DNA from: CAUPWF01 sp964369755
GTDB taxonomy: Bacteria; Bacillota; Clostridia; Lachnospirales; Lachnospiraceae
Direction: 5' to 3'
NCBI GenBank assembly: GCA_964369755.1
Contig: CAYJFY010000020.1
Span: 1-43,858 of the forward strand
Length of the DNA: 43,858 nucleotides
Shown here: positions 15,551-25,084 of the stretch, piece by piece
How the letters are laid out: every line of letters begins with the position of its first letter
Position numbering within the stretch: position 1 is the first letter of the stretch
Made by a program: the position numbers and the translations under genes
The notes under the pieces: generated by a model
Seen by the model: the letters and a program-made list of their open reading frames with translations, nothing else
Told to the model about the DNA's origin: nothing
Databases searched by the model: none

Positions 15551-16948
15551 ATGAATAAATTTGTGAATCGAATATCAGAACTCAATACTCTGAATTCTGA
15601 GTACGAAAGTAAACAATCTAATTTTGTTGTCATTTATGGTCGTCGTAGGGTTGGAAAAACATCATTGATTACAGAGTTTTTGAAGGACAAAGAAGATAGC
15701 ATTTATTTTCTGGCTACAGAAGAATCGGAGAAACAAAATTTAAAAGGTTTTAGAAATCTTGTGGCTGATTATTTAGGGAATGAGCTTTTGAAGTCTGCGG
15801 ACGTAGAGTGGTCAACGGTGTTTGAATATTTAGAAAAGTATCAATCCAATAGTAAACAGGTTATTGTTATTGATGAGTTCCAATATATTGGACAATCCAA
15901 TCCTGCCTTTCCATCCGTGGTTCAAAAAATATGGGATACTCTGTTGAAAGATAGCAATATAATGATGATTATCTGTGGATCCTATATTTCTCTGATGAAG
16001 TCCCAAGCACTTAACTATTCAAGTCCTTTGTATGGGAGAAGAACGGCACAGATTAAGTTGAAACAAGTAGAATTTAAACATTATAATGAATTTTATCAAA
16101 ACAAGTCTAATGAAGAACTGATTCCATTCTATGCGGTAACAGGAGGAGTTCCCAAGTATATTGAAATGCTCAGTGACCATGATGATGTGTATCGTGCGAT
16201 AGAGAAAAATATTCTAGATAAGCAAAGTTTCTTGTATGAGGAACCTTATTTTCTGTTACAGAAAGAGGTAAATGAAATTGGGAGTTATTTCACACTGATT
16301 AAGGCTATCGCTTTCGGCAATCATAAGCTTTCTGATATTTCAGCTGAAATGGGGGTGAAAGCCACAGGTATTACAAAATATCTGAAAGTTTTAATGGATT
16401 TAGATCTTGTGGTAAGAGAGGTACCGATTACGGAATCCAATCCAGAAAAATCAAAAAAAGGATTATATAAGTTGACGGATAACTATATAGCATTTTGGTT
16501 TAAATTCGTATACCCTTATCGAGTTTTTCTAGAAAGGGGGGAGAAGGATTTTGTTTTAAATAAGATGAAAGAAGGATTTGTTCAGAATTATGTATCCTAT
16601 GTATATGAAGATATCGCAAGAGAGAAGATGTGGGCACTAAATATAGCGGGAACGTGGGGATTCAACTTCGATAAATTAGGTCGATATTGGGGGAATAAAC
16701 TAGGTGAAGTAGATATTGTAGCAATTGATAGCATCGAGAAAAATTTGATTGTAGGGGAATGCAAATATACAAAATCTGAAAAGGGATTGAATGTACTTCA
16801 CGCATTAGAAGAAAAAGGCGAGGTATTAAGAAAACTCACAAAATCTAAAAATGTAGAATATATTCTCTTCAGCACAGGTGGATTTACAAAAGGACTTTTA
16901 GATGTAGCGGAACAAAATCCCAAAATAAAACTTATTGATAAGCTGTGA
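15551..16948 (+). CDS. ATPase of the ATPase_2/DUF234 family with nuclease-like C-terminus
   Basis: The protein has 465 residues. An AAA-type domain (about 1-240) has Walker A GRRRVGKT (30-37), Walker B VIVIDEF (104-110) and a CGS sensor (142-144). Next is a winged-helix part (HKLSDISAEMGVKATGITKYLKVL). The C-terminal DUF234 region contains GEVDIV (Glu386, Asp388) and GECKY (Glu403, Lys405), the pattern of a PD-(D/E)XK nuclease. Such genes are common in archaea and anaerobes, often near defence or mobile DNA; their role is unknown. It is preceded by AAAGGGG. Confidence 0.85.
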   Translation: MNKFVNRISELNTLNSEYESKQSNFVVIYGRRRVGKTSLITEFLKDKEDSIYFLATEESEKQNLKGFRNLVADYLGNELLKSADVEWSTVFEYLEKYQSNSKQVIVIDEFQYIGQSNPAFPSVVQKIWDTLLKDSNIMMIICGSYISLMKSQALNYSSPLYGRRTAQIKLKQVEFKHYNEFYQNKSNEELIPFYAVTGGVPKYIEMLSDHDDVYRAIEKNILDKQSFLYEEPYFLLQKEVNEIGSYFTLIKAIAFGNHKLSDISAEMGVKATGITKYLKVLMDLDLVVREVPITESNPEKSKKGLYKLTDNYIAFWFKFVYPYRVFLERGEKDFVLNKMKEGFVQNYVSYVYEDIAREKMWALNIAGTWGFNFDKLGRYWGNKLGEVDIVAIDSIEKNLIVGECKYTKSEKGLNVLHALEEKGEVLRKLTKSKNVEYILFSTGGFTKGLLDVAEQNPKIKLIDKL

Positions 16949-16963
16949 AGAAAGCGATATACT
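16935..16963 (+). promoter_or_regulatory. Promoter for the chemoreceptor-mnmA pair
   Basis: TTGATA (16935-16940), a 17-base spacer and TATACT (16958-16963) overlap the 3' end of the ATPase gene and precede the chemoreceptor start by about 55 bases. Confidence 0.6.
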
Positions 16964-17018
16964 AAAGAAAAGATTCTAGAACATACCAGTAGAAAAGTAC
17001 TGACAGGGGGTAGCATCC

Positions 17019-18968
17019 ATGGGAAGCTCGGGAAAGAACAAAAGAAAAAATATATTAGGAAAATTTTCAACCAAACTAGAGTATAAGATTGCACTTGTGG
17101 TCTTTGTGTGTTTATTCGTCGTTTTGGGAGCTATTCAAGTGATGAATAGCATTGCTTCATCGAACACAGTTCATTATATTTATGATGAGATTGCGACGAA
17201 GAACGTATCTGCTTTCGAGATTTATTTTGAAGAGGAAAAAGATCATTTAAATCTAATTAACCAATTATTGGTGAGCGGGGAAGATGTAGGGGCGATTGCA
17301 GAAGAGGAACATATCAATGTATTTACGGTTGACTCGAAGGGAAATACAACACACAATCAGTCAAAGTACGATTCCATTGACCAGATTCTGGATTTAGAGA
17401 AGCCTTATATCAAGGATGTTGATTTTTTCAATGATATTGTGAAGATGGAGAATGGAGAGATTGGCATTCTCAATATACAGGTTGGGGCTGGCGGTGAGAG
17501 GTCTGTCTTGTTTCTGTCTTTTGCAGATTTTACGAAGTTAGAAGAGTTGAAGGATTTTACAGGAGCAGACTTTACCATCTTCAATGGGGATACTAGGATG
17601 GCAACTACGGTATATGACTCAGAAGGGAATTCGGCGGTAGGAACGAAGATTTCAGAAGGACCGTATCAGACGGTGTTTGTGGAAGACAGTGTTTATAGAG
17701 GTAGTGCTGTGGTAAATGGTATGGACTATATCACAAGTTATACGCCACTGAAGGATTATGAAGGACAAACCATAGGGGCAATCTTCTCAGGATATCCGAT
17801 TAGTGAAGTACAAGTGAGAAATAATGAGGCGACTTTGACTACTACAATCATTGCGATTGTATTGTTTATATTGATTGTATTTGTCCTTAATTTTGCAGTT
17901 CGAAAGATTATGATTAAACCGATCAAGAATCTTGTGTCTGTATCAGAAGACATTAGTAAGGGTAATTTAGATATATTGATTGAAAATCATTCACAGGATG
18001 AAATTGGACAGTTATGCAATTCGTTTCGTGTGATGACAGAGTCTATTCATATGATTATCTATGATGTGACGAATATCCTGTCTGAGATGGGGGATAAGAA
18101 TTTTACCGTGGATAGCATCTGTGGCAGTGAGGCTTATGTTGGAGAATATTATGCAATCTATGAATCCATCCAGAGAATAAAGGGGAATTTATCAGAAGCT
18201 CTAAGGGAAATCGATGTTCGTGCGCTACAATTTAGCAATGCAACGGATCAGATGAGTCAAGGAGCACAGTATTTAAGCCATGGAGCGATTCAACAGAGTG
18301 CTGCCATTGATAAGTTGAGTGGAACCATGGAAGAGATTGTGACTATGGTGAATGAGACTTCTGATTTTACGAGAAATATTGATAAAGCATTTGATGATAC
18401 GATGACTGATATTGTAGATGGAAAAGACCAGATGCAGAAATTGATTACTGCGATGGATGAAATTGATACCAAGTCAGTGGAGATAAAGAAAATTATCAGC
18501 ACCATTGATAATATTGCATTCCAAACCAATATCTTGGCTCTGAATGCAGCGGTAGAGGCGGCAAGAGCAGGTATGGCAGGAAAGGGATTTTCGGTGGTTG
18601 CAGATGAAATCAGAAATCTAGCAAAGAAATCAGCCGACGCAGCAAGAACGACTGCGGAATTAATCAGTGGAACAATCGATGCGGTTGAAACAGGAACCAA
18701 AATTGCACATACAACTTCCTCTACCTTCGAAGTAATCGTGGATAAAACGAACTACATAGAAAGTAATATTAAGTCTATTGCACAGGCAAGTGAGCGGCAA
18801 TCAGGTGCAATTCAGGAGACAAGGGATGGGTTTAGTCAAATCTCAGAAGTAATACAAAATAACAGTGCAACAGCAGAGGAGAGTGCGGCTTCTTGTGAAG
18901 AATTAGCGAGTGAATCTGCATTACTGAAGGAAATGGTTTTATCATTCAAATTAAGCGATAAGGAATAA
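17019..18968 (+). CDS. Methyl-accepting chemotaxis protein with extracellular Cache-type domain
   Basis: The protein has 649 residues. Two membrane helices (about 20-45 and 285-305) bracket an extracellular ligand domain resembling single Cache (FTGADFTIFNGDTRMATT). A HAMP linker follows (PIKNLVSVSEDISKGNLDIL). The cytoplasmic signalling hairpin carries the highly conserved tip IDNIAFQTNILALNAAVEAA, which binds CheA and CheW. No C-terminal receptor-tether pentapeptide is seen. The ligand is unknown. A GGGGG-rich site precedes the ATG. It is 10 bases upstream of mnmA, so the two are probably co-transcribed. Confidence 0.93.
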   Translation: MGSSGKNKRKNILGKFSTKLEYKIALVVFVCLFVVLGAIQVMNSIASSNTVHYIYDEIATKNVSAFEIYFEEEKDHLNLINQLLVSGEDVGAIAEEEHINVFTVDSKGNTTHNQSKYDSIDQILDLEKPYIKDVDFFNDIVKMENGEIGILNIQVGAGGERSVLFLSFADFTKLEELKDFTGADFTIFNGDTRMATTVYDSEGNSAVGTKISEGPYQTVFVEDSVYRGSAVVNGMDYITSYTPLKDYEGQTIGAIFSGYPISEVQVRNNEATLTTTIIAIVLFILIVFVLNFAVRKIMIKPIKNLVSVSEDISKGNLDILIENHSQDEIGQLCNSFRVMTESIHMIIYDVTNILSEMGDKNFTVDSICGSEAYVGEYYAIYESIQRIKGNLSEALREIDVRALQFSNATDQMSQGAQYLSHGAIQQSAAIDKLSGTMEEIVTMVNETSDFTRNIDKAFDDTMTDIVDGKDQMQKLITAMDEIDTKSVEIKKIISTIDNIAFQTNILALNAAVEAARAGMAGKGFSVVADEIRNLAKKSADAARTTAELISGTIDAVETGTKIAHTTSSTFEVIVDKTNYIESNIKSIAQASERQSGAIQETRDGFSQISEVIQNNSATAEESAASCEELASESALLKEMVLSFKLSDKE

Positions 18969-18978
18969 GTGGAGTTCT

Positions 18979-20022
18979 ATGAATAAGACAATAGCAGTAG
19001 CTTTAAGCGGTGGTGTAGATAGTGCGACCACCGCTTATCTTTTAAAAAACAAAGGACATGAGGTATTTGGAATCACGATGAAAGTACATGATTCTTCGGA
19101 AGTAAATGAGGCGAAGAAGGTGGCAGACATTCTAGGGATTAGGCATTATGTGGTGGATTACAGAGATTACTTTCAGAAAGAAATTATCCAGAAGTTCGTT
19201 GATATGTATCTGCAAGGAGAAACACCCAATCCTTGTGTTATGTGTAATCAAAAATTAAAATATGGAAAACTATTAGAAGATGCGATGGCACTTGGTGCAG
19301 ATGCAATGGCGCTAGGACACTATGCTTCGATTTTTCTAGAAGAAGATGGTTGTTATCACTTGCGTAAAGCGTCTGCAGAGAGGAAGGATCAGTCTTATGT
19401 GTTGTATCATCTCCGTCAGAAACAGTTGGAACGGGTTATCTTACCGCTCAATGACTTTCAGAGCAAAGAGGATGTGAGAGAGATTTTAGCTAAAGAAGGT
19501 TTAGAAATTGCGAAGAAGAAAGATAGTGTTGGAATCTGTTTCACGGAAGGGAAATCGGTAGAGATATTTATAAAAGAACAAATACCAGAGTGCATAGGGG
19601 AAGGGAACTTTGTTGATTGTAAAGGAAATGTTTTAGGAAAGCACAGAGGAATTTTTGCTTATACCATTGGGCAGAAGCGTGGACTGAATATTGCAGATAA
19701 GCACACGTACTTCGTTCGTGAAATTCGGTCAAAGACCAATGAAGTTGTTTTAACAAAAGATGAAAATGAGTTATACAAAAATGAAGTGAAACTTACAGAA
19801 ATCAGTTTTACTAACGAGAAATATTACCAGAAAGATAGGATGCGTGTAGCTGTGAAGATGTTTCAATGGGGCTATGAACTTTTAGCAACCTTACGTATGG
19901 AAGGAGAGAGTGGAAGGATTATTTTTGATCAGCCAGAGAGAGCCCCTACAAAGGGGCAAATTGCGGTTTTTTATATTAACGATGAAGTAATTGGTGGTGG
20001 AAGGGTTTGTGATTGTTTTTGA
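18979..20022 (+). CDS. mnmA: tRNA-specific 2-thiouridylase MnmA
   Basis: The protein has 347 residues. The PP-loop LSGGVDS (9-15) activates tRNA by adenylation. Cys86 (NPCVMC) and Cys187 (VGICF) form the catalytic pair that moves sulfur to U34 of Lys, Glu and Gln tRNAs. The domain around GQKRGLNI is the PUA-like part, and the C-terminal barrel follows. It is slightly shorter than typical (about 360). It follows the chemoreceptor by 10 bases. Confidence 0.95.
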   Translation: MNKTIAVALSGGVDSATTAYLLKNKGHEVFGITMKVHDSSEVNEAKKVADILGIRHYVVDYRDYFQKEIIQKFVDMYLQGETPNPCVMCNQKLKYGKLLEDAMALGADAMALGHYASIFLEEDGCYHLRKASAERKDQSYVLYHLRQKQLERVILPLNDFQSKEDVREILAKEGLEIAKKKDSVGICFTEGKSVEIFIKEQIPECIGEGNFVDCKGNVLGKHRGIFAYTIGQKRGLNIADKHTYFVREIRSKTNEVVLTKDENELYKNEVKLTEISFTNEKYYQKDRMRVAVKMFQWGYELLATLRMEGESGRIIFDQPERAPTKGQIAVFYINDEVIGGGRVCDCF

Positions 20023-20045
20023 TATGTGAGAACTTATTCCCTTGT

Positions 20046-21221
20046 TTAAATATCATCGTAGCAAACACTACGATTACGGCCGATTTGCTTTGCGTGATAT
20101 AATGCCTTATCTGCTCTTGCTAGTAAATCATCACTTTTTGTAGAAGAATCTGGTATCATAGAATGAATTCCACAACTACAGGTAACAACGGAATTTGTAG
20201 AATGGTTAAACAAATTTAAGTCAGAAACTGCTTGGTTGATCGTATCTGCGATATCTTTTGCGCTCTCTGTATCTAATCCGGGTAATAGTACAGCGAATTC
20301 TTCGCCACCATAACGAAATACGCTATCAGAAGAACGTCGTAATGCTGAATTGATTGTTGTAGATATTTTTTTTAGACATTCGTCTCCTTCTAAATGTCCA
20401 TAATAATCGTTGTATAACTTAAAGTAGTCGATATCGATGAAAATCATGGCAATTTGGCTATGAGCAGATAACGCTTGATGCCAAAGGACATGCAATAACA
20501 TGTCAAAAGAACGGCGATTCAACACACCGGTTAATGCATCAGTCATAGCAACAGATTCAAGTTCTTTGTTTTGTATTTCTAATTCCATATTAGCAATTTG
20601 TAAGTTAGTTGTCGCTTTCTCAAGTTCTTTCTTTTGTATGAATTTTTCTACTCTTGAGTTATAAAGAGTTAGGTTCGTGGCACAACAGATGATCGTGAGA
20701 AATAAGCAATTTAACAGGTTTCCAATAAATATACTTTCGGTGATATCAAGGAATAAGGTTGATACAACTAATATAATATTGCCTAGGATGATTAATGATT
20801 GAGATAAAAGTAATTTCAAATGAACTACGGTAACAATGATAAAAGTTGCAACGATAAACACGGTGGTTTGTGGGAATTCACCCTCTAATTCATTCACTGA
20901 CATGAAAATAGCAGCAGCTAAGATTGTAATTGTAACAAGAGTATCCGTAATTGGTTGGATTGGTTCTAATTTCGATTTTTCTTTGAAATAATAAAATCCA
21001 GAAAACAGCAAGGATACGATGCATACAGTAACATAGATGAAAAAATATATTTTTGTAAATAAATCACTCTGATACCGCGTGTATTGAATTAGTATAATCA
21101 TGAATTCAACAATAGCCAATGCAAGTAGTGCAGGTCTGAATAGTTTCGCGTTATGCCTAGAGCATTGGATGTTGAATTCTTCTTTTAGTTGCTGTGGAAC
21201 ATTATTTATTGTTAATTTCAT
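20046..21221 (-). CDS. Membrane diguanylate cyclase (GGDEF)
   Basis: The protein has 391 residues. Five or six membrane helices (about 30-185) precede a short coiled coil (about 190-225) and a GGDEF domain. The active-site motif is GGEEF (305-309). An inhibitory I-site RSSD (296-299) stands five residues upstream. It should make cyclic di-GMP from two GTP and be product-inhibited. The membrane part resembles no named sensor. The gene converges on mnmA with a 23-base gap. TTAGGAG precedes its ATG. Confidence 0.93.
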   Translation of the reverse strand: MKLTINNVPQQLKEEFNIQCSRHNAKLFRPALLALAIVEFMIILIQYTRYQSDLFTKIYFFIYVTVCIVSLLFSGFYYFKEKSKLEPIQPITDTLVTITILAAAIFMSVNELEGEFPQTTVFIVATFIIVTVVHLKLLLSQSLIILGNIILVVSTLFLDITESIFIGNLLNCLFLTIICCATNLTLYNSRVEKFIQKKELEKATTNLQIANMELEIQNKELESVAMTDALTGVLNRRSFDMLLHVLWHQALSAHSQIAMIFIDIDYFKLYNDYYGHLEGDECLKKISTTINSALRRSSDSVFRYGGEEFAVLLPGLDTESAKDIADTINQAVSDLNLFNHSTNSVVTCSCGIHSMIPDSSTKSDDLLARADKALYHAKQIGRNRSVCYDDI

Positions 21222-21338
21222 ATTGTATTTTCTCCTAAGACGATATTTATCACGTTAATCATTCTAACATTTTATATCGTCAACTATCAAGAAAAATTTA
21301 TTTTAAGTACATGTATGATTTGTGAGAAGGATTTCTAC

Positions 21339-21366
21339 TTGTATTTTTCAATGAAAAATGTATAAT
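21339..21366 (+). promoter_or_regulatory. Likely promoter of the EamA transporter gene
   Basis: TTGTAT (21339-21344), a 16-base spacer and TATAAT (21361-21366) stand about 45 bases before the start at 21411. The diguanylate cyclase gene is divergent, so this gap holds both promoters. Confidence 0.5.
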
Positions 21367-21410
21367 TATAAGCAATGCACAAAATTAGAAGGAGTGGCGG
21401 TCGATAGCCA

Positions 21411-22286
21411 ATGATGGAAGGGATGACAAGGGAACATAAAAAATATTTAATGTATGTGCATGTGGCAATGATTCTATTGGGATTATCTGGTGTGTTGGGG
21501 AAGTATGTAACTGTTCCAGCGATTATGATAACATTTGGACGAGTTGTTTCGTCTGTAGCGGTGTTGCTGCCCATTGCACTTGTGAAGAAGGAAAACTTGA
21601 GACTAGCAAGTAAGAAGCATTATCTTCTAGTGTTGTTAGGAGGTATCTTGGTTTCTATTCACTGGATTGCATTTTTTCAGTCGATTCAGATGTCGACGGT
21701 GGCGATTGGGGTAATTTCTTTTTCTACCTATCCATTGTTTCTGACATTCTTAGAGCCGATTGTGTATAGAGAGAAGCTTCAGCTTAAAAATGTAGGGATT
21801 GCCTGCTGTCTCTTGCTAGGTGTTGCGATAACAGTACCAGAATTTACCATGAGCAATGAGGTGACGGTAGGGATTTTATGGGGCGTGCTATCTGGATTTG
21901 TTTATGCAATTCTAGCCCTGCTAAATCGATTTTTGACACAGGAGCATACAGGGCGAGTGATTTGCATTTATCAGCACGGTACGGCAATCCTTTTCTTGTT
22001 TCCATTTGTGTTGACTATGAATGTTGCGTGGACTATGCAAGACCTGATAGGGGTTGGATTACTGGGTGTTGTCTGCACTGCATTTGCAATGACTTTATAT
22101 GTGAGTTCACAAAAACATCTAAAGGCACAGACTGTTGGTGTGATTACCACATTGGAAACGGTCTATGGTATCGTGTTCGCATTGGTTTTACTTGGAGAGT
22201 ATCCCAGTGGGAATGAAATAATTGGAGGAATAGTGATTGTAGGAATAGCAATCTATACTTCCGTCAAAGATAGGAGTATCATGTGA
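21411..22286 (+). CDS. EamA-family (DMT) transporter
   Basis: The protein has 291 residues with ten hydrophobic helices in two EamA repeats (about 12-145 and 155-285). Motifs such as STVAIGVISFSTYPLF and a C-terminal TTLETVYGIVFALVLLGEYP are typical. It is probably a metabolite exporter; the substrate is unknown. The start is uncertain: AAGGAG (21389-21394) is about 16 bases before the ATG at 21411, and in-frame ATGs follow at 21414 and 21423. The stop overlaps the next gene's GTG. Confidence 0.88.
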   Translation: MMEGMTREHKKYLMYVHVAMILLGLSGVLGKYVTVPAIMITFGRVVSSVAVLLPIALVKKENLRLASKKHYLLVLLGGILVSIHWIAFFQSIQMSTVAIGVISFSTYPLFLTFLEPIVYREKLQLKNVGIACCLLLGVAITVPEFTMSNEVTVGILWGVLSGFVYAILALLNRFLTQEHTGRVICIYQHGTAILFLFPFVLTMNVAWTMQDLIGVGLLGVVCTAFAMTLYVSSQKHLKAQTVGVITTLETVYGIVFALVLLGEYPSGNEIIGGIVIVGIAIYTSVKDRSIM

Positions 22287-23512
22287 AAAAAATAATAATA
22301 ATCGGTGGTGGTGCCGCAGGGATGCTTGCAGCAATTATGGTTGCGAGGCAAGGACATCAAGTACATGTATATGAAAAAAATGAAAAATTAGGAAAAAAAC
22401 TATTTATTACAGGCAAAGGGAGATGTAATATTACTAATGCTTGTGATATAGAGGAGTTGTTCCCGGCAATCATGTCTAATTCCAAATTTTTGTATAGTGC
22501 ATTTTACTCATTTACCAATGAACAAGTCATTGATTTTTTCAATGAGCTAGGTGTTCCGACGAAGATTGAACGCGGAAATCGTGTATTTCCAACCTCCGAT
22601 CATTCTTCGGATGTAATCTATGCGATGACTAGGGAGATGAAGCGACTTGGAGTTGTGGTGCATTACAAGTGTCCTGTAGTTAAAGTATTATCCAGCAATG
22701 GCGCGTTTCAAAATGTGGAACTATTAAATGGTGAGCGTGTTTCGGGAGATGCTTGTATCATTGCGACAGGAGGCTGTAGTTATACCACAACAGGGTCCAC
22801 GGGAGATGGATATCAGTTTGCTGAGAAACTTGGACATAAGCTAGTTTCCCGTTATCCTTCCTTAGTACCGTTAGAAGTTAAGGAATGGTATGCGAAGGAT
22901 TTGCAAGGGCTTTCTCTAAAAAATGTACAGGTTACAATCAAAGATGGGAAGAAAGTATTTTATCAGAATCAAGGAGAGATGTTGTTTACCCATTTTGGAG
23001 TCAGTGGACCATTGATATTGAGTGGAAGTGCATATGTTTCACACGTGTTAGAAAAACAGTCGTTGCAATTATCCATTGACTTGAAGCCAGCATTATCCTT
23101 TGACCAATTGGATAAACGTGTGTTAAGGGATTTTGAAGAGTGTAAGAATAAACAGTTCAAAAATTCCTTGAGTAAATTATTGCCGAGTAAGCTACAGGAG
23201 ACAATCATTGAGTTGTCTAAGATACCAAGTGATAAGAAGGTTCATGAGATTACGAAGGAAGAGAGACAGGGCTTTGTTCAGTTGCTAAAAGATTTTTCTA
23301 TGGAGCTAACGGGAACACGTGGGTTTAAAGAAGCGATTATTACAAAAGGTGGAGTTGCTGTTTCAGAGATTAATCCCTCTACGATGGAGTCAAAGAAAGT
23401 GGAATCACTTTATTTTGTGGGGGAAGTATTGGATTTAGATGCGTTGACTGGAGGGTATAACCTTCAAATCGCTTGGTCGACAGCATATCTAGCAGCAATC
23501 AGTATTATATAA
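22283..23512 (+). CDS. FAD-dependent oxidoreductase, HI0933/YhiN-like
   Basis: The protein has 409 residues from GTG 22283, overlapping the transporter stop. The N-terminal FAD-binding motif is GGGAAGM (about 8-14). A second conserved motif is GKGRCNITNA (about 44-53), and the C-terminal motif is GEVLDLDALTGGYNLQ. It matches the HI0933-like flavoprotein family (BaiN is a relative). Its physiological reaction is not settled. It seems translationally coupled to the transporter and followed by cmk, a common neighbourhood in Clostridia. Confidence 0.9.
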   Translation: MKKIIIIGGGAAGMLAAIMVARQGHQVHVYEKNEKLGKKLFITGKGRCNITNACDIEELFPAIMSNSKFLYSAFYSFTNEQVIDFFNELGVPTKIERGNRVFPTSDHSSDVIYAMTREMKRLGVVVHYKCPVVKVLSSNGAFQNVELLNGERVSGDACIIATGGCSYTTTGSTGDGYQFAEKLGHKLVSRYPSLVPLEVKEWYAKDLQGLSLKNVQVTIKDGKKVFYQNQGEMLFTHFGVSGPLILSGSAYVSHVLEKQSLQLSIDLKPALSFDQLDKRVLRDFEECKNKQFKNSLSKLLPSKLQETIIELSKIPSDKKVHEITKEERQGFVQLLKDFSMELTGTRGFKEAIITKGGVAVSEINPSTMESKKVESLYFVGEVLDLDALTGGYNLQIAWSTAYLAAISII

Positions 23513-23530
23513 TTAGGAATGGAGATTAAA

Positions 23531-24196
23531 ATGGGATTTAATATTGCAATCGATGGACCTGCTGGAGCAGGGAAGAGCACTATTGCTAAATTAGTAGCAA
23601 AAGAAAAGGGATTTATTTATGTAGATACTGGAGCACTGTATCGTGCCATGGCGGTGTATCATATTCAGAATCAAACAGAGGTGGATGATGAGGAGAAGGT
23701 TACGGTCGCAAATAAAGGGGCGAAAGTTTCTCTGCACTATGTAGATGGACAGCAGAGAGTTTTTCTCAATGATGAAGATATTACTCAAGAATTACGACAA
23801 GAAGAAGTAGGAAATATGGCTTCGAAAATAGCAGCGATTCCAAGTGTTAGGGCGCAGTTGTTATCTCTACAAAAAGATATTGCAAGAGAAAATGATGTGG
23901 TGATGGATGGAAGAGATATTGGAACTCAAGTTTTACCTAAGGCAGATGTAAAAATCTATCTGACGGCAAGTTCACAAGCAAGAGCAGAGCGAAGATATCT
24001 CGAGTTGAAAGAAAAGGGACTTGGTACAGAGATTGAAGAAATTAAAAGGGATATCGAAGAAAGAGACCAACGTGATATGACTCGTGAAACTGCTCCGCTA
24101 AAACAAGCAGAGGATGCAATCTTAGTAGATTCCTCAGATATGAGTATTGCAGAGGTCGTGTCTGCAATATTAGAAGCGTGTAATGGGAAGAGATAG
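23531..24196 (+). CDS. cmk: Cytidylate kinase
   Basis: The protein has 221 residues from ATG 23531, with GGAATGGAG 5 bases upstream; the ATG at 23519 lacks a site. P-loop GPAGAGKST is near residue 9. Also present are DTGALYRAM, the CMP-binding DGRDIGTQVLP and the lid region RDQRDMTRE. It phosphorylates CMP and dCMP for nucleic acid synthesis. Confidence 0.96.
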   Translation: MGFNIAIDGPAGAGKSTIAKLVAKEKGFIYVDTGALYRAMAVYHIQNQTEVDDEEKVTVANKGAKVSLHYVDGQQRVFLNDEDITQELRQEEVGNMASKIAAIPSVRAQLLSLQKDIARENDVVMDGRDIGTQVLPKADVKIYLTASSQARAERRYLELKEKGLGTEIEEIKRDIEERDQRDMTRETAPLKQAEDAILVDSSDMSIAEVVSAILEACNGKR

Positions 24197-24223
24197 CGTG
24201 CATTCTGTCAGAAAGGGATGGTG

Positions 24224-25084
24224 ATGCAAATGAAGGTGATTACTGCAAAGACAGCTGGGTTTTGTTTTGGAGTAAAACGTGCGGTTGATATGGTTTATGA
24301 ACAAGCAGCGAAATCAGAAAATGGACAGGTGTATACTTATGGTCCAATCATTCATAATGAAGAGGTGAATAAGGATTTAGGACGATTGGGTGTGAAGATT
24401 CTGAATTCGATTGAAGAGTTAAAAGCATTGAAATCCGGTACGGTAGTGATTCGATCTCATGGAGTTGCAAAAGAAGTTTATGACATTCTAGAGGAAAAGA
24501 AGATTGCATATGTAGATGCTACTTGTCCATTTGTGAAGAAGATTCATAAGATTGTAATTGAGAGGAGTAGTGCTGGGGATCAAATCGTTGTAGTTGGGAA
24601 TCCGGAGCATCCAGAAGTGATAGGAATTGTGGGCTGGTCCCCTGTTCCTGTAAAAGTTGTACAATCTATACAAAATGCGATGGATATAGGGTTAGATTAT
24701 AGTAAAAAGGTAAGTGTTGTTTCTCAAACGACATTTAATTACAATAAATTTCAAGATATAGTTGAAATTATATTCAAAAAGAGTTATGATGTAAGTGTTT
24801 TAAATACAATTTGTAATGCGACGAAGGACAGACAGCTAGAAGCAGAGGATATAGCGAACCGAGTGGACGCTATGATTGTGATTGGCGATGTCCATAGTTC
24901 AAACACACAAAAGCTATTTGAAATATGCGAAAATGCATGTGAAAATACGTACTATATACAAACTTTAAAAGATTTAGATACAAGTCAGTTAGAGTCAATG
25001 GAGACAGTAGGTATTACAGCAGGGGCGTCTACGCCAAATAATATAATTGAGGAGGTTCAAATTAATGTCAGAGTTAACTTTTGA
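24224..25084 (+). CDS. ispH: 4-hydroxy-3-methylbut-2-enyl diphosphate reductase
   Basis: The protein has 286 residues from ATG 24224 (AAAGGGA upstream; 24218 and 24230 are possible). Three Cys bind the [4Fe-4S] cluster, in GFCFGV, DATCPFV and NTICNATKDR. His residues in IIHNEEV and IRSHGV contact the diphosphate. It makes IPP and DMAPP in the MEP isoprenoid pathway. In many Clostridia it is fused to ribosomal protein S1; here the S1 gene starts inside its last 20 bases in another frame. Confidence 0.95.
   Translation: MQMKVITAKTAGFCFGVKRAVDMVYEQAAKSENGQVYTYGPIIHNEEVNKDLGRLGVKILNSIEELKALKSGTVVIRSHGVAKEVYDILEEKKIAYVDATCPFVKKIHKIVIERSSAGDQIVVVGNPEHPEVIGIVGWSPVPVKVVQSIQNAMDIGLDYSKKVSVVSQTTFNYNKFQDIVEIIFKKSYDVSVLNTICNATKDRQLEAEDIANRVDAMIVIGDVHSSNTQKLFEICENACENTYYIQTLKDLDTSQLESMETVGITAGASTPNNIIEEVQINVRVNF

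Noticed and set aside
18290..18700. 136-residue minus-strand frame inside the chemoreceptor
   Set aside because: It mirrors the highly conserved signalling tip; its low-complexity Ser/Ala/Ile content is typical of an antisense shadow.
21878..22216. 112-residue plus-strand frame inside the EamA transporter
   Set aside because: The transporter frame is intact through its last helices, and this one has an improbable Cys/Trp-rich composition.
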